A DNA stretch of 64,000 bases, taken from assembly GCA_015698045.1 (NCBI GenBank), contig BLAL01000206.1, positions 868,001-932,000 on the forward strand, read 5' to 3'. The notes below the pieces were generated by a model. It was not told where the DNA came from, made no database searches, and saw nothing but the letters and a program-made list of their open reading frames with translations. The translations under genes were made by a program, and so were the position numbers. This document shows positions 11,600 to 22,882 of the stretch, piece by piece. Origin of the DNA: Rhizophagus clarus (lineage: Eukaryota; Glomeromycota; Glomeromycetes; Glomerales; Glomeraceae). Position 1 is the first letter of the stretch. Every line of letters begins with the position of its first letter.

Positions 11600-11990
11600 G
11601 AAAAATACTGGGTAACTATGAGCAGATAGGCATATGCTATCAGTAAGATGTATTAGTCTTCTGGAGTACGATATAACAGCAAAATGATACCATTTGTGAG
11701 GTAGAAAAGTAGATGGATAATAAGTAAGCTGTTGCAGAGAACAGCAGGGGATCAGGGGTAATGTGGTCTCCTGAAGTACCCTGCTAACCATCTGTGAGGT
11801 ATAGAAAGTAGACAGATGGAAGTTAAGCTGCTGTAGAGAACAGGAGAACAGGGTAAAGTAGTCTCCTGTGCACAATGTAACAAAAAAAATGCTGCGCTAC
11901 CATCTAGGGTAAAAAAAGTATAAGGGTAGGGGGTTGTAAAACAGGGAATTTTCCTGTGCACAAGGTAAAAAAATTGCTACCTCTGGCCTG
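11600..11990. repeat. diverged tandem repeats, unit about 98 bp
   Basis: ACCATTTGTGAGG at 11689 and ACCATCTGTGAGG at 11787 start two copies sharing AGTAGA, GTTAAGCTG or GTAAGCTG, GAGAACAG, CAGGGTAA and GTCTCCTG in the same order. A third, partial copy precedes them (TAGTCTTCTGGAGTAC). A separate short duplication, TCCTGTGCACAA, occurs at about 11854 and 11951. The tract is less AT-rich than its surroundings. A minus-strand frame at 11501-11875 exists only because the repeat unit lacks stops in that phase. Confidence 0.6.
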
Positions 11991-13059
11991 CTCATCCCTC
12001 CTGCTGCTACATTACTTTATAAAGTAATTTATTATGTATTTTATTACCAATAATAAAATTTGTAAAACCGGAAATTTCGGGATTTGTGGCTATGAATTTG
12101 TGTGATAATTTTCGGTTTTGATGTTATTTGTGGCAAATTTTTGAATATGGGCTTTTTATCGCAGCCCACCCACCATTCACATGTTTTCTGATGATTTGTT
12201 TATTTACTTCATTGATTATAAAATCTAAAAAATTCAAGTATAAATAAGTTTAAAGTTTTGTTAATTAAATTAATGTTATCCTTTTTTTTCTTTCTCTTAT
12301 GTTTGTTATAATATATTATTATTTATTAAATATGATAGATAAATCTTAAAGAATAGTATCAGTATATATATACGAAGGATTAGTTTATTGTTAAATGCCA
12401 AAAAAAAACATATAAAATAAATGTTAATTATGGGGATATTTTGACAATATTTTTACTAAGTGTTCATAAAGCGGTTTAGGAAATTCTCATTTATTGCAAC
12501 TGATATGACTAAAGAAATACAATAATTAACGCTATCAAGATCTAAAATGAAGATTCAGAGGATGAAACCAGCTTAAGATACAATTGATTCATATCTAGTT
12601 ACACAAACAGTTACATTATCACTGGAGGCGTCTTAAAGAAATGAAATTACTATATATATAAGCAAATATTATGGAATAAATATTAGTATTACAAAGTTAT
12701 TCGCAACAATCCAATCATAATGGAATAAATTGATCATACTGTAATTTTTCAATCAATAAAATTTCTAATGGATAATAGAGATTGCTGATATGTATCCTAT
12801 GTCATATTTGTGATTGTTATGCGATTCATAACAAATATACAAACTGCACAAGATGTTACAAAACATTCTAGTAAATAATACTTCAAGCTTTATAACTAAC
12901 TAGTTTATGTATCAAGATACACTACCCGGAAAAAAGTCAGTAGGCACGTGATTGCCGATCATTTGTTTGTTTATCTTAAAAACCGGTTTTGTCGATCATT
13001 TTATTATTAATATACTTTCAATTTTTTCACACGTATTTTCAAGCCTTTCCTTTACCAAA

Positions 13060-13287
13060 ATGTCTACTAAAAGAAAGGAACTTTCAAGTTTTGAATGTGG
13101 GGAGATTTTTGGCACGTGGAAGTTTGGGGTATCTGAACGACAAATTGACGAAGTATTAAACCATGATAAAAGCACTGTTCACAAAGTTATTTCTGCTTAT
13201 AAAAACAGTGGATACGAAACTAGAATCAATAGACAATTATATCTTACTAACAAAAAGCAACATAGTTTTAGAATCAGTATTACAAAG
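13060..13287 (+). pseudogene. Tc1/mariner transposase, N-terminal fragment
   Basis: The protein from the ATG at 13060 begins MSTKRKELSSFECGEIFG and continues ISE-like VSERQIDEVL, DKSTVHKVISAYKNSGYET. This is the paired-like helix-turn-helix of Tc1-type transposases: polar K-E-L-S start, an R/Q-I-x-x-V-L second helix and S-T-V-H recognition helix (family knowledge). Reading breaks down after about 65 residues and no DDE catalytic core follows. A sequence CACTACCCGGAAAAAAGTC at about 12921 may be the remaining left end. Only the DNA-binding part survives, so it is a truncated, inactive copy. The frame also stays open upstream of this ATG, but that part is not transposase-like. Confidence 0.75.
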
Positions 13288-13695
13288 TGATTACAATTTT
13301 ACTTAATATTTAATAATCTTGTTTATTGTTACACTAACTCTTACAATTGCAACAACTATCCAATCTTATACTTTATATTATTTTTATATTAGATAAATCA
13401 AAATACTGCATTTAACTGCATGGCACCTTAATTAAATAGATGATGGTGGCATAATCACACAGCGTTATCTAGAATTGATCCAATATTTAAAAACTGATTC
13501 TTCAACATGAAATGATGGTGAATTCACGCGATATACATATAATTTTAATAAACGCGTTGCATAATTTCTATTAGTTACGTGGAATTTCCACTCTGTTTGT
13601 CGAATTTGTTAGCATTATTGTAAAGGTCATTTGTTTGTTGATGGTATTATTATCGTAAGTTCCATTTTGTTTCGTTGAAGGTATTGTTGTAAGCT

Positions 13696-14100
13696 ATGCA
13701 GAAACTCGTATTGCATAAATATCCTTGCACAAGTATCCTAGAAGTTGATTTCTCTATAAGTTATCCAAAAGAAATTCAAAATAAAAGAAGTAAACACGAT
13801 AACTCCGATGTGGAAATGCTAATTAAAGAAAAATCATCAAATAACTCGAATAACGATAGTTCAGAAACTGTGATTGTTAATATTGAAAATTTCAATTCTG
13901 TAAAATTAGTCGGAGAAAAAGCATCCAATAACTTTGACGATAGTTCAAAAACTGTTATTATGAATACTGAAAATTCGAATCCTGAAAAATTAGATGAAGA
14001 AAAAGCTCCCAATAATCCTGATGATGATGATACTTATATGAATGATGATAGTTCAGAAACTGTCATTAACACTTTAGATTTAGAACTTTTAATTAATTAG
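13696..14100 (+). CDS. acidic Asn/Asp/Ser-rich protein with 28-residue repeats
   Basis: 134 residues, one open frame. After a basic N-terminal part, residues 54-81 and 82-109 are two copies of a 28-residue unit with pattern DSS(E/K)TVI.N.EN.N..KL..EKA.NN..D, and residues 118-124 start a third (DSSETVI). Repeats are conserved at protein level while the DNA differs, which suggests it is or was translated. It has no signal peptide, membrane segment or catalytic motif. It is probably a disordered, acidic protein or exon, and I do not recognise the family. Confidence 0.5.
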   Translation: MQKLVLHKYPCTSILEVDFSISYPKEIQNKRSKHDNSDVEMLIKEKSSNNSNNDSSETVIVNIENFNSVKLVGEKASNNFDDSSKTVIMNTENSNPEKLDEEKAPNNPDDDDTYMNDDSSETVINTLDLELLIN

Positions 14101-14353
14101 AATAATAAAAGAATCGAAATATGTATTTAATAATATGCACCGGTACAGTAATAATTAATCTCTACTTTAAGCAAGGTTATTATAACACCATAAAAAGTTA
14201 AACAGAAAAATTAAAACTTTTAAAATAACTGAAAAGAAATTGTTCAGCAAAGATCATTAATTAGTAGAGTCAGATAAGAAACTTATTTAAAAGTTTATAA
14301 TGTGTTAGAAAAAAAAAGGAAATAGAGAATATTACTATATATTTAAATGGTAT

Positions 14354-15047
14354 AGCTATTTGAAAATTTCAAGCATATAAATCTACAGCTTTCGTATATA
14401 AATATACAAGATAACAACAATACCGCATCAAGAATTAATTCTTGGAAATCTGTGGATCAGGGTAAAATGTTGGACAACTATTATAATGAATACAATTTAC
14501 AAAATTTTTCACTAATACTATTTTAGAAGATGCAAAAGGACAACCATTTCAACCAACTCAACCTTTTTTCAATCAATTTCAACACCGTCAACCTCAACAT
14601 TATCAACCTCATCAAGATCAACCATCTCAACAAAATCAATATCATCAACAAGAAACTCAAAACATTCAACAAAAAATTGATGCGCTTAAACTGCAACTTG
14701 AAAGGATTAAACTTGAAGAACAAATTCGTGATCTTGAAAAAAATCAACAACAAACTCCTTTTGACAATCCTTATTATCAACATCAACAACAAAGTCAATC
14801 TCAATCTTTTGACAATCCTTATTATCAACCACCTCAACAACCTTATTCTCATCAACCTCATCAAGGTCAACCAAACAGCTTAATTGATCTCTTTAAAGAC
14901 GACGAAGATCATGCGAAAAAATGCATAGGTTGCGGAAAACAAATTGACAAACCAAGTTTAACTTCAGCATTAATATCGCTAAGATTAATATCACTGTATG
15001 GCACATTCCTAATCATTTTTCTTATTAAAATTTTTCAAATATTGTGA
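14354..15047 (+). CDS. Q-rich coiled-coil protein, 3' part of a spliced gene
   Basis: Two exons fit in phase: 14354-14461 ending ...INSWKSVDQ, a 65-base GT-AG intron (14462-14526), then 14527-15047. The second exon encodes GQPFQPTQPFFNQFQ, long Gln/His/Pro-rich runs, a predicted coiled coil (IDALKLQLERIKLEEQIRDLEK), two copies of SFDNPYYQ-like text, and a Cys pair KKCIGCGKQ before a hydrophobic tail. The 5' end is not found: a stop lies just before 14354, where there could be another intron. The coding frame differs from the overlapping ATG-initiated N/I-rich frame at 14530, which is an artefact. Function is unknown; low-complexity Q/N/P with one CxxC suggests a protein-interaction scaffold (inference). 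Confidence 0.45.
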
Positions 15048-15179
15048 ATCTTTACGATGGACAATTATCTCAATAGCACAAATTGCTTTATTCCCATAAC
15101 CTTGTCTTTTGAGTCTTGGCAGAATAATTCCTAAAATGTTGTCGTAATTAATGATTAGACAAGCTGATGTAAATACCAT
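15009..15179 (-). CDS. small hypothetical protein, antisense to the Q-rich gene end
   Basis: 56 residues from an ATG at 15179: MVFTSACLIINYDNILGIIL then PRLKRQGYGNKAICAIEIIV and HRKDSQYLKNFNKKND. The mix of hydrophobic and charged residues is more protein-like than chance frames nearby. It overlaps the last 39 bases of the plus-strand Q-rich gene tail to tail. It may be the final exon of a longer gene whose start is missing. No family is recognised. Confidence 0.35.
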   Translation of the reverse strand: MVFTSACLIINYDNILGIILPRLKRQGYGNKAICAIEIIVHRKDSQYLKNFNKKND

Positions 15180-17357
15180 TATTAGGTAAATAAATAATAC
15201 AGCAAATAATAATAATAAATGATTATTAAAATGTTATCATTTTCCTTCACAGTTCTTTTCAGGTTTTCAAGGATGATGGAATATTTTCTACAGTCTTATT
15301 CTGAGTTTTGGTTTTATTTCTGTTGTTTAATTAGTAATTTTAATAATGAACGTTATTTTTAGTCATTTAAAGTGTGTATGTATAGTGAATCTACTAAATA
15401 AAACAAACGTTATTTGACTAAAACGAATATAAATTTTAAAGATAGATTCGATGAGAAATGTGCTTTTTTTAAGTTTATTATTAATCAATGATTCGATTAT
15501 TCATGATGAGACGGGTCTAACGAACTAAATTGTGTTACTTTACGATCATTAGATCATAAGATATCATTGAAAGAAGTTTTAAATATTTAAAATAAAAATA
15601 TAATATTACCCGAAATTAAGCACCACTCTAACAAAAAAAGCGTGCCTAATTTTGGACCTATATGGTATATTTTTCTTTTTTAGGAACAAAGTCATCAGCT
15701 TATCAAGCCTTTGAGACTTTGGTACATATCGTTAATGTCAACAGGTACATGAAACTAAAAGAAATTGTTAAAAGAATATAAAGTTCACTAGAAAATCTAT
15801 GAACTTAAACTAATAGAACTACTGGCAGAATTTAAACTTTCTCCATTGTCCTTACTCTGTTGATCCTGATGCTTCGATTTTCACGTAAAGTTACTAACAA
15901 TATTTTTTGGTATGTTCTTTTAAAGAGTTAGAAAATCTGACTGACTGTAAAAGTAGGAAATGTATTAAAAATGATTATGTATTTTTAATTTTGGTAAAAT
16001 CCAAAAACTCAGTCTAATTTATATGAGTTCCATAGAATGATCAAATTATTTTTAATTTCTTTATTCTTTATTTTATTAATTCTTGGTTTTCAAAAAACTG
16101 ATAGAGAGAGAGAAAATTTCTAAGATATTATCTAATATCCATCATTACCTTTATTAATTATGATTTTTTAAAAGACAGAATAAACGAAGTCTATAGATTA
16201 AATAGAAATTTAGTCTCAGTATTTATTATAGATCAAAATTTTGCAAATTGACTTGCTTGCAGTTCAATATAAAAAAGCCTAAAGTCTGATTAACTAAATT
16301 AATTACTAATAGTTTGCTGTAGTTTAACTATTTAAATTATATTACTGTCATTTAAAATACGCTCAGGTTAAAATTAATCTGACGTGACTGCAAAGGTTTA
16401 GGAAGACTTCATAATAAAATATGAGAATTTTAAAAGATATGATAGTAAATTAAAAAGTCAATGAAATTAAATTAGCTTTAAAATACATTTAATAATAATA
16501 ATAATAATACAAGATAAAATTTTATCAGCAAAGTGAAATTAAATAGAAAAGAATACGTTTGTCTGTTACTATAAATTTAATAGAAGACTATCATATGAAA
16601 TATAAGCGGTACTTCGCATAGCGATAAAAAAATGTTTTAACATTTGTTTGATGTTTCTTAACTTGAAAGAAGTTCGTTGCTAACCGATCTTAATATTGAA
16701 CAACCAAATTTTCTTTTTTTTGTTATTTACACAAATTGTATTACAAATTAAAGTTCATTTAGAATTTAACAGTTAACTGATATCAACGAGCCATTTGACA
16801 GCATATTCATGATTACAGTATATAAAGCAAATAATGGAATTAACTTTTAACACTTTAATAAATAGCTACATATTATGAATATGATAATAAATTCATTTAT
16901 TTCTTAGATTTAAACTCAAATGAATGAAGATTTGCTCATTTTTATACGAGAATATTTTCTAAAGCATATTTATTTAGTTTATTTTATTTTATTTTTTTGC
17001 GCGTTCATCACTCCAACAGGAATAAACCATAAACAATAAAATTTTTTCAACCTGGCAACAAAAATTTTGCAAAGATTTATAAAATTGCGTTAGAGTAATA
17101 AATTTATAAGGTTTAGAGAAAAAGTAAATAATGTTAATTGTTTCTCATGAAAAAAAAAATTATTAAATTTGACCTGCCATCGGGATTGGTCAAAGATGAA
17201 TGGTTAATCTTTCTTCCGTTTGGTACTCATGACTGTATATATTAAGAAATTGGGTTAACCAAAATAATAAAAATAATAAAACTTGTATCACCATCACGGA
17301 AAAAAACTCCGAAATATTAATGGATTCTTAAAAAGAAAGTTTTGATAAACCTCTTTC
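15180..17357. other. AT-rich spacer upstream of the kinase gene
   Basis: No gene supported. A possible short exon after an AG acceptor near 15682 (GTKSSAYQAFETLVHIVNV) ends at once and is not convincing. TAA/TTA microsatellite stretches occur near 16490. The last few hundred bases presumably contain the promoter of the kinase at 17379. Confidence 0.4.
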
Positions 17358-17358
17358 A

Positions 17359-17380
17359 AAAAAAAAAAAAAAAAAAAAAT
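17359..17380 (+). repeat. A-tract abutting the kinase start codon
   Basis: A run of about 20 A residues ends exactly at the ATG of the kinase gene. A-rich leaders just before the start are common in AT-rich fungi; in a raw assembly the length may be uncertain. Confidence 0.6.
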
Positions 17381-19163
17381 GGAAAATGTTATTAAAGAAA
17401 AAGGTCAAGTCATTAACAAATTATATCTTTCAAACTTAAACGATGAATCAAACGATTCTGACAATTTAAGGAAGATAATAGAAAAATTCCTACATGAAAA
17501 TCAGCATTTTGGCATATGTCCCGGATGTAATCGACCAAATACTTTTAGGAATTGGTGCAAGGAATGTTACTCTAAAAAATTTCAACAAAATTTTGGTAAT
17601 TGGACTAGTGGAAATGAGCAAATAGATAAATTCATTAAAGAATCACAATTGAATGCAAGAAATTGGTCTGAATTACTTGAATGGATTCCTTATAATCGAT
17701 TAAGAAATATTAAATATTTAGCTCAAGGTGGGTTTAGCACAGTTTATAAAGCGATCTGGTTAGATGGAAAAGTAAGACATTGGGATTATGAGAAACAAGG
17801 TTGGAATCGTAGTGCATATAAAATTGATGAACAATATTATGAAGATGCAAGTAATTCTCAAATTAAAAATCCTCTCAAAATTGATGAGAAATATGGGTAT
17901 CCAATAGTACTTAAAAGTTTAAATGATTCATCAAATTTAAATGAGGATTTCTTAAATGAGGTAAGCAGATACATCACGAGATAATTATAAAATAGTATTT
18001 CTAGTAATATTTACGTAATATTTATTTTAAACTACAGTGGAAATTACATTTACAATGTCACTATGAAGCATTCTTAAATGGTACTTTACTTATTCCGATA
18101 ATTGGAATAACACAGGATCCAGACACATTAAATTATATGATCGTACTACAATTTGCAGATGGTAGTTTAAGAAATAATTTATTGATAAAAAAATACAATC
18201 CAAATGATAAATTTGAAAATTTAGATGGTATTTCAAGTCAGCTACAAGCTATTCATAAATTAAATCTAGTTTATGGAGACTTACATAATGGAAATATACT
18301 TCATATAGCATATTATTTATATGTTAGTGATCTTGGATTATGTAGACCAGATAATCAACCTAACATAAAAAATGAAATATATGGAGTTATTCCGTACATT
18401 GCACCAGAAGTATTACGTGGTAAACCTTACACAAAAGCTTCTGATATATATAGTTTTGGAATTATAATGTGGGAGATGACATCAGGAGTTCCAGCATTTC
18501 ATAATATTCCTCATGATATAAATCTTTGTTTAAATATTTGCAGGGGTGATAGACCGGAAATTATCGAAGGGACTATGCCTGAATACGTCGAACTAATGAA
18601 AAGATGTTGGGATAATGATCCTGAAAAAAGGCCAACTGCTAATGAATTGAGGGTTATTTTTACTGAATGGAAAGAAAAATATCCAATAGAAGAAGATGAA
18701 GAAAAAAGAATACCTATTCCCGGTAATTATAATTTGTTTAAAGCTAAAAACTAAAATTGTAATCATTATATCATTATCGTAAATTGTAATTATTTTTACC
18801 ATTGAAATTCATAGAGAATGAACAAGAAATCATATATCATCCAAAATCTTGTTACACAAGTAGAAAATTTGATTATTCAGCTAGACTAAATGAAATTTTA
18901 TTACGTGATGAGTTAAGTGATAAAATCGTCATTACAGATAACAAAAATGATAATAATGTTGCGATAAGTAAAAATTTAGGTAATTTACTAAAAACTATTT
19001 CATTATAATTTACTAGTGTCACAAAAATAAATTAATAAAGTAATTTTGTTTTATTAAATAACTAGATGAATTGGATGACTGTATTATTAAAAGTATTAAA
19101 AGGGATTTAGATGAATTGGATGAATTAGATGACTGCACTATTAAAAGGATTAAAAGAGATTAA
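17379..19163 (+). CDS. TKL-type protein kinase, four exons
   Basis: Exons 17379-17960, 18038-18722, 18815-18979 and 19066-19163 join in phase to 509 residues; introns are 77, 92 and 86 bases, all GT...AG. N-terminal zinc-binding-like motif: C47, C50, C60, C63 (CPGC...WCKEC). The kinase domain follows from about residue 110: Gly loop LAQGGFSTVYKA, ATP lysine K179 in IVLK, catalytic loop YGDLHNGNIL (D275, N280; YGD replaces HRD), DLG at 292-294 instead of DFG, APE at 316-318, SDIYSFGIIMWEM. All core catalytic residues are present, so it is probably active and phosphorylates Ser/Thr or Tyr. Exon 3 adds a tail with YHPKSCYTSRKFDY and LNEIL, as in large glomeromycete kinase families. Exon 4 is a duplicated DELDDC(I/T)IK segment. 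An alternative donor at 18968, same phase, would shorten exon 3 by four residues. The last exon is the least certain part. Confidence 0.88.
19066..19163 (+). repeat. 45-bp tandem duplication in the last kinase exon
   Basis: GATGAATTGGATGACTGTAT and GATGAATTAGATGACTGCAC begin two adjacent copies of about 45 bases, a multiple of three, so the protein tail repeats DELDDC(I/T)IK(S/R)IKRD without a frame change. A few silent or conservative differences separate the copies. Confidence 0.7.
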
Positions 19164-20194
19164 ACAAGCATTATAATCTTTCATTATTATTATTATTATT
19201 TTTTATTGAAACATTTTTAAAGGTGTTGCATATATACGGTATTGGTATATAAGGAGAATCAAGTGCTGTTTTTGCATTTTTGAACTGGAAATTCTTAGCC
19301 AAGAGGAATTAATAAATATTAATATGAGAAAAAAAGATTAAATATTGAAAAGAAAGACTAGAAAAAAGGGATATATAGAGCAAATTATGCTAACAATTAT
19401 ATATATTTATTTTTTTTTCTTTCTTTATTTTTATTTTATTATGACGTGGATATTTTAAATATTGAATAAAGAATAACGTATCAAATATTTACTATTTCGA
19501 TACATTTACTTTTTTCTACTTATAATTGTTAGAGCTACTCTAAACATATTACACATCTAAATTATGATAAATAGATTAACTTTATTGTTACAATTTAAAC
19601 ATTAAATTATGGTAATGATCGGAAGCTTTACATTACAAATAGTCTTTTTTTTAAATTGATTATATCATATTATTTCATAATTATTGTAATAAATAGCCAA
19701 GAAAGAAATGACTTATGTTACAAAAAATGATAGTGATGATTTTACTCCTTGTGATTAAATACTTAAAGTATAATTAGTAATTAGGACCAAAAAAAAACCG
19801 GTTAAAATTTTTTTACATTTATAAAGATTAATTTCTTATTACTATTAGTGTTGAACTTGACAACGTACGATTTACATTATTTGGTATTGGAATCTAATTG
19901 AATAATTCAAAGTTAATAGTTAATGCCGGTCCGATAATAGCCAAATAATGATTATCATGATTAGAAATTTAGAATAAACAGATTTAATTATTTCAGCAAA
20001 ATAATCTTATTTTTATTTAAAAGAAGTAAATTCAGAGCAATTATGGATTCACTGATGGTTCAATAATTTTCTTTGAGAGTGAGTCCAAAGCGTCGAAAAT
20101 GACGCAGTAAAAACGACAATTATATTGTTCACGACGCGTTAACACGTGACCAACTAATACAAATGACTAAATCGTCGACACAAAAGGAATCGAA
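19164..20194. other. AT-rich spacer with possible terminator region
   Basis: Begins with a TTATTATTATT microsatellite behind the kinase stop. No gene, RNA or inverted repeat recognised. Confidence 0.4.
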
Positions 20195-20830
20195 TAAACG
20201 GATCAATTCCCGCAAAAATCGAAGGTCAAGAAGAGGCATCATATGATGTGCTCCCCATTAGAACAGATGTCATTTCCCACATAATAATTCCAAAACTACA
20301 TATATAAGCAGCCTTTGTGTAAGGTTCACCACGTATAAATATTTCTGGTGCCAAGGAAGAACCTTGTGTATATCATCATTTAATCTAGGATCGCTAATCA
20401 TTATTGAATCATAACGCAGATTTCCACTATGTAAATTGCCATAAATGAGATTTAATTTATGAATAGCTTCAAGCTGCTTTGAAATATTCCATAAATTAAA
20501 ATATTTATCATTTGGGTTGTATTTTTTTTTACCAATAAATTATTTCTTAAATTACCGCTAAATTCATTTATCATTACAATCATATAATTTTTCGTATATC
20601 TTGTGTTAATCCAGAGTGGTGTAATTTGACAATGCTTCATGCTGGCACTTTAATAATTTTAAATTTTTTTTTTTTTAAAAGAAATGTAGTGGGAATTATA
20701 TTTAAAGAAATAATATTTTGTAATTTGTTTAAATAATGTCCACATACCTTATCTAAGGAATGCTTATCATCTCCTAAATTTTTAAGCATTACTTGCTAGC
20801 CGTATGTTTCATTATTACAATCTTGTCATA
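20195..20830 (-). pseudogene. TKL kinase pseudogene
   Basis: Minus-strand remains of a kinase related to the one at 17379. The first piece, CNNETYG-stop-QVMLKNLGDDKHSLDK, has an in-frame TAG at 20796-20798 and ends at a good donor GTATGT. After an intron to about 20642 come HEALSN, then in a shifted frame NYMIVMINEF and GNLRNNLLVKK, then in another frame AIHKLNLIYGNLHSGNL and ISDPRL. Finally PYTKAAYICSFGIIMWEM and a stop. At least three frameshifts and two stops are seen. The catalytic Asp is lost (GNLHSG for GDLHNG) and DLG has become DPR. It is clearly dead, and the intron position matches that of the active gene. Confidence 0.85.
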
Positions 20831-20916
20831 GTATTATAAAATGACATTTTCGTTGTAATTATAGCAGTAAAAAAAAGCTTGTGTTATTAATACAAACCCA
20901 ATTTAGTTATTAAATA

Positions 20917-21280
20917 AGCAGTATCAAGAAAAATTTGCGCGAATTTTTCTTAACAATCGGTATACTTTGAAAATTAAGAAGTATCAAGAAATTCACGTGA
21001 ATCTTTCTTAATCATTGTTTTAAGTAGTTAATCGGACTTTGATTCTAAAAATTTAGCAGCATCAACAAAAGTTCACGCAAATTTTTCCTAACGATCACTT
21101 TAAACTTTAAAAATAAGCAGTATTAAGGAAAATTCGCAAGAATTTTCCTTAATAATCATGATTTCAGTTCAGTTTATCAATTCTTTAAAAATGGGTGACA
21201 ATCATGATTTCAATTTATAAAATGGTCTTTGAACTTTAAAATTAAGCAGTATCAAGAAATATTTTTACAAATTTAGTCCA
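20917..21280. repeat. array of five hairpin-forming repeats
   Basis: Units start with AGCAGTATCAAG or a variant at 20917, 20977, 21055, 21116 and 21245 (spacings 60, 78, 61 and 129). Each first half folds back on itself. The unit at 21123-21152 is a perfect 13-bp stem, TTAAGGAAAATTC with GAATTTTCCTTAA, around a GCAA loop. The first unit has stem AAGAAAAATT with AATTTTTCTT. One A:T pair of the first unit is G:C in the fourth, a compensatory change. The second has CACGTG at its centre; the third and fifth are degraded. The spacer between stems has a CTTTGAACTTTAAAA-like sequence. Confidence 0.75.
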
Positions 21281-21877
21281 GTAGTTAGTTGCATTAGGGT
21301 TTTTATTTCATGTTTATAAGTTTTTAATTATAAATTTATTTGATTGTTTTCTAAAAATTTCTTATATAAGGAAGCAATTAATATTTAGTCAAAACATATG
21401 TTTCTTTTTTATTTTATTAAAATAATTCATTTTATTACAAAACATTTTAATACCTTAGCTTTATTATTTTTTCTATTAGCTACTAGGTGTAATAAATATA
21501 TTTTTTTTTGGAGTAATTATAATAAAATTTGCATATGATTTAAAATTAACATTAATCTAAATAAAAATTAACAGATCCTGTTTTCCAAATTTATGATTTC
21601 TCTTTTATCTTTCGATCTAATGTTTTTCTTTTAATAATCATTTCTCTATTAACTATGGTTTTTTTTCATTTAGTAATCATTTCTCTATTGACTATTTATG
21701 ATTTTTTTTTCATTTAATGATCATTACACAAGTCGTATTTATAAGTATGCAAATCAACAATAGACAGCGTATTTTCAGAATTTCGAATCTGTGCTTTTCG
21801 AACTATGTATACTTACACATAAAATTACACATGGTGGAGAAAAATCAAATATGGCGACATATCGCCGATGATAAAAC

Positions 21878-22457
21878 ATGAATAAAATTTTTGCAGAGCT
21901 ATCATCTATTTTACCGACGGGACAAGAGACCGGAAACATTGAAAAAGAAGACTTTTTACCGACGGAATTGTCATTGATCATTATTTTTATTTTAATTATG
22001 ACTCATCGAAATTTATCATAGTAAAACTTTTCTTTACTTTTACACTTTACCAAGGAGAAGCAGCGTTAATTTCGGATAAACATGCAAAAAAATAATTGGC
22101 AATTTTAGTATTAATTTCATTCTATTTTGGAAATCTAAACGTTTTAATTTGATTTCTGCAGAGAAAGCCTCAGAGATTTTTTGTTTGAGACAATCACATG
22201 GTAACAATCCACATGAGAAAAAAACAGCGGGTAATACCATTTTTGGCATGTTTTCTGAAACGTTGATTAGAATTAACTGGACATGATTAGACAAAGAAAT
22301 GCGTAGTATAATTATTGAAAAGTGGTGTTTATTATTAGACAATAACAATTATAGTTCGCTATATCTTTGCATAAATGTGCTGGATGGGAAAAGAATTATT
22401 TTATACTTCATTGCTACTACACACGAAAATAAGAATTTAACACAATTTATTGGATGA
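21878..22457 (+). pseudogene. broken unknown gene
   Basis: A 47-codon frame from the ATG at 21878 encodes MNKIFAELSSILPTGQETGN then IEKEDFLPTELSLIIIFILI and stops. Further on, after a CTGCAG acceptor at about 22159, another plus-strand frame reads KASEIFCLRQSHGNNPHEKK, TAGNTIFGMFSETLIRINWT, a TGA stop, then LDKEMRSIIIEKWCLLLDNN and so on to TGA at 22455. The pieces look like real protein and may be exons of one gene, but the stop after INWT and a stop-rich linker argue for decay. The longer minus-strand frames here are mirror images. No family is recognised. Confidence 0.4.
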
Positions 22458-22882
22458 AATGAAAATTACATTGCTTGGTCCTTTGGGACCTTTTTTTTTT
22501 TTTAATTGCATTGTCTCGGAGAGACATTCTTTTTTTCTGCCTAATTGTTAAATAACAATAAGATGTGCTAAAAATGAAATTATGAATAATCATAAATACT
22601 ATTATTCCTAATTATCCACCTTACTGAAACCGCACAAAAGAAAAAACCATCATAATAATAAAAATCAGTAGATGATAGATCGCATGTGTTGGTTATATTT
22701 TTTATTTATTTCAGATTTACGAAAACTCTTATATGGTACAGTCATAGAAGAAAAGATCAAACTGCAAAACAACGTTAGTATCGTCCAGCAAACAAATAAA
22801 ACGAATAGTTTGTAAGTAAGTAAAGAAGGGAAAACACAAAAAAAATACATGAATAAGAAAACGACTAGAACTACACCTACTC
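22458..22882. other. AT-rich spacer
   Basis: Contains a poly-T run near 22491; no gene or repeat recognised. Confidence 0.4.

Noticed and set aside
11501..11961. Minus-strand frames of 124 and 69 codons
   Set aside because: They arise from the 98-bp tandem repeat; the encoded text repeats with the DNA and has no family.
13776..14012. 78-codon minus-strand frame
   Set aside because: Mirror of the D/E/N/S-rich repeats of the plus-strand gene at 13696.
14523..14883. L/R/I-rich minus frame and N/I-rich plus frame of about 115 codons
   Set aside because: Both are out-of-phase readings of the Q/H/P-rich exon at 14527-15047.
20917..21280. CRISPR-like interpretation of the hairpin array
   Set aside because: The spacing is irregular (60, 78, 61, 129), the units diverge and the setting is a eukaryotic genome with spliced genes.
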